A DNA stretch of 64,000 bases from Pseudoneobacillus sp052180215 (GTDB lineage Bacteria; Bacillota; Bacilli; Bacillales; Cytobacillaceae): positions 840,001 through 904,000 of the forward strand of contig NZ_CP197471.1 of NCBI RefSeq assembly GCF_052180215.1, given 5' to 3'. This document shows, piece by piece, positions 1 through 8,149 of this stretch; positions within the stretch are counted from its first letter, which is position 1; each line of letters begins with the position of its first letter. The notes beneath the pieces were generated by a model. That model saw nothing but the letters and a program-made list of their open reading frames with translations. It did not search any database and was not told the origin of the DNA. A program made the translations under genes and the position numbers.

Positions 1-375
1 GTGGAAGGTGATTTTACCCCTGAAAGGGAGTTTAAAGACTTTATTGTTCCTTTAGAAGGGGAGTTAATCATTCGCAAAAGTGTAAATAGTTCCTTTATCG
101 GGACGAATCTTGAAAGTAGTTTAAGAGAACGTAACATTGATACATTGGTGATTGTGGGTCTTACGACGAATCATTGTGTAGAAACGACAACTAGAATGGC
201 TGGCAACCTTGGTTTTCATACTTTTCTAGTGACCGATGCGACGGCAACCTTTGACCGTAAAGGACCAGATGGAAAAGTCTATGAAGCGGATGAGATTCAT
301 AATATGACAATGGTGAATTTAAGCGAGGAGTTTGCTACCATCGTAACGACGGATCAGGTATTAAATTTCTCATAG
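1..375 (+). CDS. cysteine hydrolase, isochorismatase family (C-terminal part)
   Basis: This is the C-terminal 124 residues of an isochorismatase-like cysteine hydrolase; the frame is open to the window edge, so the GTG at base 1 is probably not the start. The nucleophile motif TTNHCVETT (Cys about residue 58 of the visible part), followed by TRMAGNLGF and the VTDATATF strand, is characteristic of the family (nicotinamidase and related amidases). The upstream Asp and Lys of the catalytic triad lie outside the visible part. Substrate cannot be assigned from this fragment. It ends at a hairpin shared with the convergent peptidase gene. Confidence 0.85.
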   Translation: MEGDFTPEREFKDFIVPLEGELIIRKSVNSSFIGTNLESSLRERNIDTLVIVGLTTNHCVETTTRMAGNLGFHTFLVTDATATFDRKGPDGKVYEADEIHNMTMVNLSEEFATIVTTDQVLNFS

Positions 376-380
376 TCCCG

Positions 381-428
381 TATAACAACCAAAAAAGCTT
401 CTTAGAAAGAAGCTTTTTTGTTGTTATA
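381..428. terminator. bidirectional terminator between convergent genes
   Basis: An extended inverted repeat with core AAAAAAGCTTCTT / AAGAAGCTTTTTT has runs of A and T on either side. It can stop transcription from the hydrolase (+) and from the peptidase (-). Confidence 0.85.
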
Positions 429-429
429 C

Positions 430-2217
430 CTATTTTGAAGTTAGTGTTAAAAATTCCTCTGCATCCTTCACGGATAAGGCGATACCTTTTTCCCAGAAGG
501 CTTCTTGCGTGATATCCTCACCTAAATGCTTCATCGCAAGATCCTCTGCTGACATGACAGCGGTGTCACGTAACATGGCCATATATTTTTCTTCAAAGCC
601 TTCTCCTTCCTCTAATGCTTTTGCATAAATGCTCAATGAGAACAAATAGCCAAAGGTATATGGGAAGTTGTAGAAAGGAACATAGGTAATGTAAAAATGC
701 AAGGTGGATGCCCAAGCATGTGGGTCAAACTCATCTAATACACCGACATAGGCTTCCTTTTGAGCTTCATGCATTAATTCATTTAAACGAGAAGCGGAAA
801 CAATGCCGTTCTTTCTTTCTTCATAAAAACGCGTTTCAAATAAGAAGCGAGCATGAATATTCATGTAGAACATCATACTGCGTTTCACTTTTTCTTCGAG
901 TAAGTAGATTTTTTCTGCATCTGAAGTGGTTTCCTTCACAGCCGCATCAAAAACAATCATTTCTGCAAATGTGGAAGCTGTTTCGGCAACATTCATCGCA
1001 TACTGTCTATTTAACCCGTGTACAGATTTCATAGCATGGGAGTGGAAGGCATGACCTAATTCATGAGCTAGTGTTGCCATATTGCCAATCGTTCCACTAT
1101 ACGTCATGAAAATACGGGATTGTTCTGATTTTGGTAAACCAGTACAGAAACCACCCACTCTTTTATTTGGACGATCTTCAGCCTCAATCCAGCCTTCCTC
1201 AAACGCTTTTCGTGAAAAGCTTTCTAATTCAGGTCCAAATTGGCCAAAATGCTTTAAGATAAATTCAGCCGCATCCTGATACTCCAATTTTTGTGTGCTG
1301 CTCGATACAGGTGCTTGCAGGTCATGCCATTCAAGCTTTTCTTTTCCTAGTAATGTAGCTTTCTGTTTTAAATAATCAACAAATGGTTGCTTATGCTTGC
1401 TGATAGCGCCCCACATGGCATCCAACGTTTCTTGCTTCATTCGGTTATAGGCAAGTGGTTCCTGTAACACATCATTCCATCCGCGTTTTTTGTAAACGTT
1501 TAAGCGGAATCCAGCAAGATGATTAAGAATCTTCGCTAATAAATCCTCTTTTTCGGTCCAGGCTTTTTCTAATGCTTGATAAGCTTCTTTTCGGATATTT
1601 TCATCAGAATTGGATTTTAAGTTATTTGCTTGACCAACGGATAATGCTTTATCTCCAATATGTATCTTCATTTCACCGACAACAGAGTTGTATAAATTGC
1701 CCCAAGCTTCATAGCCATCTGCTGTCAAAGCTGTAATAAGACTTTCTTCTTCTTCAGAAAGCTTTTGTTTTGCTTGTTCACGCCATTCGTTTAAAACAAA
1801 CGTAAATGGATGAAGAGATTCCATTTCAAGCAGACTTTGCCATACTGAATCCTCTGTATTTGTAAGCGTTTTTTGTACTTTTTGCATAGCGGTAGTAAGT
1901 TGGGCTTGGATACCAGATACTTCAGCTTGAAGAACAGAAGCTTTTTTATCTGTCGTATTTTGAGCCAATAAGCATCCAATAAAGGATCTAGCTTGACCAA
2001 TATCGGTGCGAATCTTTGTGATTTCCTCAAGCAACTCAGCGATTTCACCCGCAGCAGCCACTGATTCCGGTACCTTAAATTGCTGTGCTTTTTCTTCAAA
2101 GCTTGTTAATTGTGGGGCAATAAGATTTAAATGTTCCCGTAATTGTGGAGAATCACTACCTCCTGGGAAAAATACATCCAAGTCCCAAACTTCAGGATAT
2201 TTCACCTTTGTCACCAT
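430..2217 (-). CDS. pepF: oligoendopeptidase F family peptidase (M3)
   Basis: A 595-residue cytosolic zinc metallopeptidase of family M3 (PepF/M3 type, normally about 590-600 residues), expected to cleave short oligopeptides. The zinc motif HELGH is at residues 385-389, within the longer signature ATLAHELGHAFHSH, and a downstream NVAETASTFAE helix supplies the third zinc-ligand Glu. The N-terminal half is the helical cap typical of M3 enzymes. The ATG start has an AGGGGAG ribosome binding site about 3-10 bases upstream. It is transcribed alone and ends in the shared hairpin at 381-428. Family assignment is secure; physiological substrates are not known from sequence. Confidence 0.93.
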   Translation of the reverse strand: MVTKVKYPEVWDLDVFFPGGSDSPQLREHLNLIAPQLTSFEEKAQQFKVPESVAAAGEIAELLEEITKIRTDIGQARSFIGCLLAQNTTDKKASVLQAEVSGIQAQLTTAMQKVQKTLTNTEDSVWQSLLEMESLHPFTFVLNEWREQAKQKLSEEEESLITALTADGYEAWGNLYNSVVGEMKIHIGDKALSVGQANNLKSNSDENIRKEAYQALEKAWTEKEDLLAKILNHLAGFRLNVYKKRGWNDVLQEPLAYNRMKQETLDAMWGAISKHKQPFVDYLKQKATLLGKEKLEWHDLQAPVSSSTQKLEYQDAAEFILKHFGQFGPELESFSRKAFEEGWIEAEDRPNKRVGGFCTGLPKSEQSRIFMTYSGTIGNMATLAHELGHAFHSHAMKSVHGLNRQYAMNVAETASTFAEMIVFDAAVKETTSDAEKIYLLEEKVKRSMMFYMNIHARFLFETRFYEERKNGIVSASRLNELMHEAQKEAYVGVLDEFDPHAWASTLHFYITYVPFYNFPYTFGYLFSLSIYAKALEEGEGFEEKYMAMLRDTAVMSAEDLAMKHLGEDITQEAFWEKGIALSVKDAEEFLTLTSK

Positions 2218-2369
2218 AATCTCCCCTTTTATATCTTTCTAAAATTTCTGAAAAAACTATATTTAGTATAGCATAACTTAGGGGATTTTTTTACCATTTT
2301 ATTTCGACACGCTAAATATTTTCGAAACAAAAAACATCAATTTTTTAAATTGCTGTTGCGATAAGATAT

Positions 2370-2507
2370 TCACTCATTGTTGTGCTTCATTTGTTGATTA
2401 TTTAGATCATCCTGTTCAGAATAAATAAGATCTGAGATGGAATATTCATTATTGATCGGGCTGCTGTTTTTAATTTCTTCATCTTTTGAAGAGCTTTGCT
2501 TTTTCAT
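2370..2507 (-). CDS. small hydrophilic protein, 45 aa, unknown
   Basis: A short gene that translates to 45 residues, beginning MKKQSSSKDEEIKNSS and ending QQMKHNNE. The reading is supported by a near-perfect AGGAGGTG ribosome binding site (complement of 2513-2520) five bases before the ATG, in a stretch otherwise without genes. The product is strongly hydrophilic, with no membrane segment or cysteine; Ser, Asn, Lys and acidic residues dominate, suggesting disorder. It lies between pepF (same strand) and the divergent acetyltransferase gene. I do not recognise a family. Confidence 0.6.
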   Translation of the reverse strand: MKKQSSSKDEEIKNSSPINNEYSISDLIYSEQDDLNNQQMKHNNE

Positions 2508-2624
2508 ATGATTCACCTCCTAACAGTAGGATGTCCTAAATTGTAGAGGTAATAAATCAATATTTACAAACAATTTGTAAATCCATTATTGTATGGGTAG
2601 AGATCCAGAATAGGGGGAGATAAG

Positions 2625-3122
2625 ATGGAAGTTCGAGTTCTCGATTCTAATGATGCAGAGCAATATAGAAAAATTAGATTGGAAGGGTTACAAACTAATC
2701 CAGACAGCTTTAGTTCCAGTTATGAGGAGGAAAAGGATTATTTGTTAGAAAGATATAAAGGCCGATTAAACGGCGTGGAATCCTTAACGTTTGGTGCGTT
2801 TTTTCAGCAGGAGTTAGTGGGAGTGGTGACGTTAATTTTTGAAACGAAAAACAAGCTAAAACACAGAGCAAATATTGCGGCGATGTACGTAAACCCTCAT
2901 AACCGCATGAGAGGGATTGGGAAAGCTTTGATGGTGGCAGCTATAAACAAAGCTAAAACCCTGGAACATATTGAACAGATTTATTTAGGTGTGATCGCAT
3001 CCAATGAACCTGCGAAAAAACTTTATCAATCACTAGGCTTTGAGACTTACGGTATAGATAAGAAAGCCATTAAAATAGATGATACGTATTTTGATGATGA
3101 ACTTATGGTGTTGGTTGTTTAA
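2625..3122 (+). CDS. GNAT family N-acetyltransferase
   Basis: A 165-residue single-domain GNAT acetyltransferase. The acetyl-CoA pyrophosphate loop (motif A) is visible as VNPHNRMRGIGKALM around residues 92-106, followed by the motif B segment SNEPAKKLYQSLGF near residues 127-140. N-terminal residues RKIRLEGLQTNPDSF resemble GNATs acting on small molecules or ribosomal proteins, but the substrate cannot be named. The ATG start has an AGGGGGAG site. It is divergent from the 45-residue gene and is followed by a perfect 8-bp-arm inverted repeat at 3123-3142. Confidence 0.88.
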   Translation: MEVRVLDSNDAEQYRKIRLEGLQTNPDSFSSSYEEEKDYLLERYKGRLNGVESLTFGAFFQQELVGVVTLIFETKNKLKHRANIAAMYVNPHNRMRGIGKALMVAAINKAKTLEHIEQIYLGVIASNEPAKKLYQSLGFETYGIDKKAIKIDDTYFDDELMVLVV

Positions 3123-3142
3123 CTATTTGTTTTAACAAATAG
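3123..3142. repeat. AT-rich hairpin after the acetyltransferase gene
   Basis: CTATTTGT-TTTA-ACAAATAG is a perfect inverted repeat with 8-bp arms directly after the stop codon. It lacks a T run, so it is either a weak terminator or a protein-binding palindrome in front of the next gene. Confidence 0.45.
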
Positions 3143-3287
3143 CAAATTTGCGTTATAATATAACAGGCCGAATGCATTTTAAACGCATCTCGAACTTATT
3201 TTTCATATTTTGAAAAAGTGTTGTAAAAGCAGCGCTTATAAATACATCAAGGGATGTAGAATAGAAGTCGAAAGAGAGTGGAACGAA

Positions 3288-4007
3288 ATGGGTCGTAAGT
3301 GGAATAATATTAAAGAAAAAAAAGCATCAAAGGATGCAAATACTAGCCGTATTTATGCAAAATTTGGTGTAGAAATTTTTGTTGCAGCAAAATCTGGTGA
3401 TCCAAATCCAGAGTCGAACCAAGCGTTAAAGTTTGTGTTAGAACGTGCTAAAACATACAATGTGCCAAAACACATCATTGACCGTGCGATTGACAAAGCA
3501 AAAGGCGGTTCAGATGAAACGTACTCTGAACTTCGTTATGAAGGCTTTGGACCAAATGGCTCTATGGTCATCGTAGATGCATTAACCAATAACGTGAATC
3601 GTACAGCATCAGATGTACGTGCAGCATTTGGCAAAAACGGCGGAAACATGGGTGTAAGTGGTTCTGTAGCCTACATGTTTGATGCAACAGCTGTCATTGG
3701 GATGGAAGGCAAATCAGCTGATGAAGTTCTTGAACTATTAATGGAAGCAGACGTAGAGGTGCGTGACATTTTAGAAGAAGACGAATCAGTGATTGTTTAT
3801 GCAGAACCAGACCAATTCCATGCTGTACAAGAAGCATTCAAAAATGCAGGAATTACAGAATTCACTGTAGCCGAATTAACGATGCTTGCACAAAACGAGA
3901 TTACACTTCCAGAAGATGCTCAAGCAAAATTCGAAAAGTTAATTGATGCATTAGAAGATTTAGATGATGTTCAACAAGTATATCATAATGTTGATTTAGG
4001 TGAATAA
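3288..4007 (+). CDS. yeeI: YebC/PmpR family protein, YeeI type
   Basis: A 239-residue member of the YebC/PmpR/TACO1 family, the length of B. subtilis YeeI, which it resembles closely (start MGRKWNNIKEKKASKDANTS, end DDVQQVYHNVDLGE). The family was first annotated as DNA-binding regulators; later work on the YebC2 branch points to translation, relieving ribosome stalling at polyproline. The ATG at 3288 is chosen because the family begins at MGRKW; the longer open frame upstream is not conserved in type. It is a single-gene unit closed by the terminator at 4013. Which molecular role applies here is inference from family. Confidence 0.93.
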   Translation: MGRKWNNIKEKKASKDANTSRIYAKFGVEIFVAAKSGDPNPESNQALKFVLERAKTYNVPKHIIDRAIDKAKGGSDETYSELRYEGFGPNGSMVIVDALTNNVNRTASDVRAAFGKNGGNMGVSGSVAYMFDATAVIGMEGKSADEVLELLMEADVEVRDILEEDESVIVYAEPDQFHAVQEAFKNAGITEFTVAELTMLAQNEITLPEDAQAKFEKLIDALEDLDDVQQVYHNVDLGE

Positions 4008-4012
4008 TAGAT

Positions 4013-4049
4013 AAAAACAGACTTCTTAAAAAAGAGGTCTGTTTTTTTT
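4013..4049 (+). terminator. Rho-independent terminator of yeeI
   Basis: Hairpin AAAAACAGACTTCTT / AAGAGGTCTGTTTTT with a loop of four A and a tail of eight T, directly after the yeeI stop. Confidence 0.9.
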
Positions 4050-4116
4050 ACGGATGACAGCCAACTGTTTAGGATAAAATAGTGAACGTTACGATGAATA
4101 CCTAGGAGGTGCTTTT

Positions 4117-4359
4117 ATGTCAGAACTAGAGCCTTTGGAATATGAGATTGGAACGTCCATTCGTGACTATGACATTATTGATATCACATCAACAGCAGAA
4201 GGGTATGAAGTATTGCTTGATATTAATCTAGATAGCGGTTATTCCCTAACTAAAACAAAGCTGCAAATTTCACATGAGGATTTAGTGGCGTATGAAACAA
4301 ATGAAATCGAAGAGGGAATAAAATATGCATTAGGATTCTTTGATGAAAAATTGGACTAG
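4117..4359 (+). CDS. small acidic protein, 80 aa, unknown
   Basis: An 80-residue, clearly acidic protein (MSELEPLEYEIGTSIRDYDI at the N terminus) with a strong AGGAGGTG ribosome binding site nine bases before the ATG. Alternating hydrophobic residues in the first half suggest a small beta-rich fold, followed by a helix (HEDLVAYETNEIEEGIKYAL). No signal peptide, cysteine or membrane segment. It sits alone between yeeI and the cation efflux gene. I do not recognise the family. Confidence 0.7.
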   Translation: MSELEPLEYEIGTSIRDYDIIDITSTAEGYEVLLDINLDSGYSLTKTKLQISHEDLVAYETNEIEEGIKYALGFFDEKLD

Positions 4360-4505
4360 TTTCCTTAAGGCAAAACTTTTTCCCGTCTATTAATAGTATA
4401 GGTTAATGAAAAAAGGTTGCTGTAGACCCACACAGTATTTAATTGTTACGATGTTTTAGGGATGAAAAGAAGGACAAATCTATTTTATTTTTTGAGGAGA
4501 AGATT

Positions 4506-5396
4506 ATGGGGGAAAGGGAAAATATAGCGAAAAAAGTCGCTTGGATAAGTGTTTGGATTAATATTATTTTAACAATAGGAAAAATGGTTATTGGTTGGAT
4601 CGGGCACAGTGATTCCGTGTTTGCAGATGGTATTCACTCCGCAGCAGACGTCTTTGCTTCTATCATCGTTCTTTTGGTCATTAGAATAGCCAATAAACCT
4701 GCCGATAAGGAACATCCATATGGCCATGGTAAAGCAGAAGTCATTGTATCAGGAATTGTTGGAATCCTCCTGCTGCTAGTTTCCATATATGTCGTGGTGG
4801 AAGGAATCCTTGGATTATTCCATCCAATTACTACTCCAAATATTTTAGCCATGTGGGTGGCGATCGCTTCTTATGCGATTAAGGAGTATTTATACCGATA
4901 TTCTTTACGAGTGGCCAAAAGTCATAACAGTAAGGCCATTGAAGCAATAGCTTTAGACCACAAAGCAGATATAGTAGCTTCGATTGCAGCTGCCATTGGG
5001 GTTGCTTTATCCATTTTGGGAGATAAATTCGATATTACTTTCCTTATGTACGGGGATAAAGTGGCGAGTATTTTTGTTGCCTATCTTATTTTTAAAATAG
5101 CCAAGGAAATGTTGGGCGAAGCCTTTGATATCCTCCTTGAACGGAATATTGACCCTGAGACACTTGACGAATATATCGGTCTGATTTCATCGTTTACGGA
5201 GGTAAAAAGAATTGACCGAATACGAGCCAGGGAGCATGGTCATTACATATTAATGGACCTTCGAATTTCAATCGATCATCAGAAGACAATTAAAGAGGGG
5301 CACGACCTTTCAAAGGAAATTAAACTAACCCTTATGGATAAATATGACAATATACAAGAAGTGCTTATTCATTTAAATCCATACTTTCCAGAATAG
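4506..5396 (+). CDS. cation diffusion facilitator (metal/proton antiporter)
   Basis: A 296-residue CDF transporter with about six membrane segments and a C-terminal cytoplasmic domain (roughly residues 205-296) of the usual ferredoxin-like type. Metal-site residues are H44-x3-D48 in membrane segment 2 (DGIHSAADVFAS) and D151-x3-D155 in segment 5 (LDHKADIVAS); HPYGHGKAE follows segment 2. The set H-D-D-D differs from the common zinc-type arrangement, so metal choice (Mn, Fe, Zn, Co) is open. The ATG at 4506 is preferred over the longer frame from 4443 because GAGGAG lies six to seven bases upstream. It ends in a strong terminator. Confidence 0.9.
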   Translation: MGERENIAKKVAWISVWINIILTIGKMVIGWIGHSDSVFADGIHSAADVFASIIVLLVIRIANKPADKEHPYGHGKAEVIVSGIVGILLLLVSIYVVVEGILGLFHPITTPNILAMWVAIASYAIKEYLYRYSLRVAKSHNSKAIEAIALDHKADIVASIAAAIGVALSILGDKFDITFLMYGDKVASIFVAYLIFKIAKEMLGEAFDILLERNIDPETLDEYIGLISSFTEVKRIDRIRAREHGHYILMDLRISIDHQKTIKEGHDLSKEIKLTLMDKYDNIQEVLIHLNPYFPE

Positions 5397-5429
5397 AGAA
5401 GACGACATGTATCGTCTTCTTTATTTTTT
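5397..5429 (+). terminator. terminator of the cation efflux gene
   Basis: Hairpin AGAAGACGA-CATGTA-TCGTCTTCT starts at the first base after the stop codon and is followed by TTATTTTTT. Confidence 0.88.
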
Positions 5430-5506
5430 CACCTGGAACAGGCTTGACAATCAGGAATCAGGAGCAGCACACTATGGGTGTAGAGATTGAAAGGTGGTCT
5501 GAAATA

Positions 5507-6382
5507 ATGAGAGAATTTGGCCAAACAGGTTTAAAGGTGTCTGTACTTGGTTTTGGTGCAGGTCATATCGGAGATTCTAAGATGGATGATAGCTCTGCTG
5601 AAACTTTATTAAATGAAGTTTTAGATGCTGGGATTACACTTATTGATACAGCACGTGGCTACGGACTTTCAGAAGAACGTATAGGCAAGTTTTTATCCAA
5701 AAGAAGACAAGAATTTGTTCTATCCACAAAAGTAGGATATAGTGTTCCTGGATTTGAGGACTGGACCTATGATTGTATTATGGCTGGCGTAGATTTAGCA
5801 CTAAAAACAATGAAAACGGATTATATTGATATTGTTCATCTTCATTCCTGTCCTTTAGAAACGTTACAAAAAGGGGAAGTAGTAGAAGCTCTTCAAGAAA
5901 CGGTTAAGACAGGAAAAGTGAGAGTCGCTGCTTATTCTGGAGAGAATGAAGCATTAGAATATGCCATATCCACTGGGGCCTTTGGCAGCATTCAAACCTC
6001 TATCAATATCTGTGACCAGCGTGTTATAGATAATGGATTGGCTCAAGCAAACACAAAATCAATGGGGGTCATTGCAAAACGCCCCATTGCCAATGCACCA
6101 TGGAGATTCAATGAACGTCCAGTGGGACATTATTCCGAGGTATATTGGGAAAGATTGCAGAAGATGAATTTGAATCCACATGGTATCGATTTGGGAGAAC
6201 TGGCATTAAGATTTACCGCATATTTAGATGGGGTAAGCAGCTGTATCGTAGGAACAGGTAATCTTGAACACCTAAAACATAACGTGAAGCTTGTTGAAAA
6301 GGGCCCACTTCCAGTTGATATGGTTAATGAAATAAGAGCAGCGTTTAAACGTCATGATGACAATTGGATTGGACAAGTTTAA
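5507..6382 (+). CDS. aldo/keto reductase
   Basis: A 291-residue NADPH-type aldo/keto reductase with a TIM-barrel fold. The catalytic tetrad is readable as D47 (LIDTARGYG), Y52, K75 (LSTKVGYS) and H113 (VHLHSC). The C-terminal cofactor region IVGTGNLEHLKHNV is typical of the family. The start at 5507 (MREFGQTGLKVS) is chosen because AKR proteins begin at this strand and AAGGTGG lies ten bases upstream; the longer frame from 5444 adds an unrelated leader. The substrate is not predictable. Downstream lie the repeat arrays, and the next gene is convergent. Confidence 0.92.
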   Translation: MREFGQTGLKVSVLGFGAGHIGDSKMDDSSAETLLNEVLDAGITLIDTARGYGLSEERIGKFLSKRRQEFVLSTKVGYSVPGFEDWTYDCIMAGVDLALKTMKTDYIDIVHLHSCPLETLQKGEVVEALQETVKTGKVRVAAYSGENEALEYAISTGAFGSIQTSINICDQRVIDNGLAQANTKSMGVIAKRPIANAPWRFNERPVGHYSEVYWERLQKMNLNPHGIDLGELALRFTAYLDGVSSCIVGTGNLEHLKHNVKLVEKGPLPVDMVNEIRAAFKRHDDNWIGQV

Positions 6383-6513
6383 CGTATTTTGGGATGAGAT
6401 TTGATTATTTAAATGAACTTTTTTCGTTTTAGATACCCATTTTTCAATTTTTTGAGTGAGATCCGATCCTGTTTTTGAAAAATGCTTTGATTATAGCTCG
6501 GCAGTTAGGAGGA

Positions 6514-6786
6514 TATGCTCGACTTTCGGGGAGATATGCTCGACTTTCAAGAGGATATGCTCGACTTTCAAGAGGATATGCTCGAGTTTCACAAAGATAT
6601 GCTCGACTTTCAAGAGGATATGCTCGACTTTCAGAGAGATATGCTCGACTTTCAGAGAGATATGCTCGACTTTCACAAAGATATGCTCGACTTTCAGAGA
6701 GATATGCTCGACTTTCACAAAGATATGCTCGACTTTCAAGAGGATATGCTCGACTTTCACAAAGATATGCTCGACTTTCAGAGAAG
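6514..6786. repeat. tandem array, 13 units of 21 bp
   Basis: Thirteen head-to-tail 21-bp units, each a 14-base core TATGCTCGACTTTC plus a 7-base tail. The tails come from a small set: AAGAGGA, ACAAAGA, AGAGAGA, one GGGGAGA and a final AGAGAAG. One core has a single change (CTCGAG). Two decayed units follow to about 6815. There are no unique spacers, so it is not a CRISPR array. The 21-bp unit keeps three plus frames and one minus frame open, but none has a convincing start. It lies in the convergent gap between the aldo/keto reductase and the AraC regulator. Confidence 0.95.
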
Positions 6787-6856
6787 TATGCTGACCTCTG
6801 ATGTATATGCTCAACTTATTGACAGAGATTAACAAGCTTTTTAAATAAGACAAACT

Positions 6857-6892
6857 CAAAAGCCGATGAATCCCCATCGACTTTTGTTTTTT
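6857..6892. terminator. terminator-like hairpin after the 21-bp array
   Basis: CAAAAGCCGATG / CATCGACTTTTG, one mismatch, loop AATCCC, then GTTTTTT. It is the likely end of transcription running from the aldo/keto reductase through the array. Confidence 0.7.
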
Positions 6893-6909
6893 ACCAATAA
6901 ATAATTCAC

Positions 6910-7001
6910 TTATCAACCGCTTTTAGAAATTTATCAACCGGAATCCCCATTTATCAACCGCAACTCCGACTTTATCAACCGCATTTTACATTTATCAACT
7001 C
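6910..7001. repeat. TTATCAACCG repeats, 20-21 bp period
   Basis: The word TTATCAACCG starts at 6910, 6931, 6951 and 6972, and as TTATCAACT at 6992, with spacings of 21, 20, 21 and 20 bp. Sequence between the words varies. This is a second, different array in the same convergent gap, followed by a C-rich run (7001-7045) that reaches into the AraC gene end. Confidence 0.9.
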
Positions 7002-7031
7002 CCAACCCCCAACCCCTAATCCCAATCACCC

Positions 7032-7829
7032 CTACTCCTGCCTCCGATATGCCCCGGGCGCGATCCCATATTTCTTATGAAACACTCGATGAAAATAAGG
7101 ATAAGCACCAAATCCACAGTCCTCGGCAATTTGCTCTAGTGTCATAGAGGTATATTTCATACGCTCCACAGCAACAGATAAACGAATATCCAGTGCATAT
7201 TGAATCATCGTTTTTCCGACACTGCTTTTAAATAAATGAACAGACCTTGAGACACTTAGACCGACATGACGAGCCACATCGTCCACTTTAAATGCAGTGG
7301 TCGCATGCTCTTCAATATAGCGCATCATCCGTGTAACAGCATATGGCCGATTAAACGATGGAGCAGTTTCGTTCACTGCCCGTTCAAGAGAAAGACAAAG
7401 AGCTTTCATTAAATAGCTTGATAGTTCATTATGTTCTTCAGCGGCAGGACGGCGCTCTTCGATCATGAGATGCCGCCATAATGATATCAACTTTTCATCA
7501 AGGTCAATTCTCGATATGGTAGGTTTACTAGAACGATTCCACCACTCATCCACCCACGAGCCTTCGCAGACTAAGTGATAATCCCCACTCATTACCATAG
7601 GCTCTTTGGAAACCTTTTGCGTTTCTTCAATGAGCAATTCATAATGATCTCCTGGTTTAATCAGCAATAAATCTCCCTTTTCAATTTCTAATTTTTTTCC
7701 TTTAACAATCGCATCACAGAAGCCTTCTGTTTGTAAACGAAATAAGTAGAATGGGTAGCCGGATCTATAGTGAGAATAAAAGGGTTGTTTATGATAGGAA
7801 TAACCGCAGTAGCGGATTTTAATCGTCAT
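7032..7829 (-). CDS. AraC family transcriptional regulator
   Basis: A 265-residue AraC/XylS regulator. The N-terminal cupin-like sensing domain (about residues 10-95, including KGDLLLIKPGDHYELL) is followed by the double helix-turn-helix (about 165-262) with AFKVDDVARHVGLSVSRSVH and the second helix pair MTLEQIAEDCGFGAYPYFHR; the ending FHKKYGIAPGAYR is the classic AraC tail. It is divergent from the sugar isomerase/dehydrogenase operon starting at 8150, and probably controls it in response to a sugar or cyclitol bound by the cupin domain. That last step is inference from position. Confidence 0.92.
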   Translation of the reverse strand: MTIKIRYCGYSYHKQPFYSHYRSGYPFYLFRLQTEGFCDAIVKGKKLEIEKGDLLLIKPGDHYELLIEETQKVSKEPMVMSGDYHLVCEGSWVDEWWNRSSKPTISRIDLDEKLISLWRHLMIEERRPAAEEHNELSSYLMKALCLSLERAVNETAPSFNRPYAVTRMMRYIEEHATTAFKVDDVARHVGLSVSRSVHLFKSSVGKTMIQYALDIRLSVAVERMKYTSMTLEQIAEDCGFGAYPYFHRVFHKKYGIAPGAYRRQE

Positions 7830-7944
7830 TTTTTTTCACATCCAAAATATGAAAATAGCAAAATAGTGTATATAACAATTATATCATCTATGTTCATGAA
7901 AACAGACATCGTGTAAGCTGAAAAGCAAATAGGTAATGTTTTAG

Positions 7945-8122
7945 AAAGGCTCTTTTCTAAAACTTTGTTGCTTTTCTAATTTATTTTAAGGGATTTCTCA
8001 GTGTAGAATGATAAAACTCATATAACAATTAAGAAAAGAGCTGCTCACTTTTTAAGAAAAGATGTAAAAATCCGGCTTTTGGGATTTTTACCAAAACTAC
8101 AATTTATACGAACATAGCCTTT
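7945..8122 (+). mobile_element. MITE-like element, copy 1 (178 bp)
   Basis: One of three interspersed copies (others at 11935 and 34919). It begins AAAGGCTCTTTTCTAAAAC and ends ATACGAACATAGCCTTT. The left end and the reverse complement of the right end align over about 35 bases (AAAGGCT-TTTTC and TTTGT blocks), that is, imperfect terminal inverted repeats. Inside are two potential stems: CTCTTTTCT with AGAAAAGAG, and GTAAAAATCC / GGATTTTTAC (8068-8095). It has no coding capacity. The right end lies 27 bp before the sugar isomerase start. No target duplication is evident. Confidence 0.75.
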
Positions 8123-8149
8123 TGAAAATAAGGGAGAAGAGGGTGAACG

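Noticed and set aside
6514..6786. CRISPR array
   Set aside because: Units are 21 bp head to tail with a 7-base tail drawn from a few types; there are no unique spacers of 25-40 bp and no cas genes in the window.
6456..6916. Open frames of 105-141 codons on both strands across the 21-bp array
   Set aside because: A 21-bp unit without stops keeps frames open automatically. Three plus frames and one minus frame are all open, none has a good ribosome binding site, and the minus frame starts beyond a terminator hairpin.
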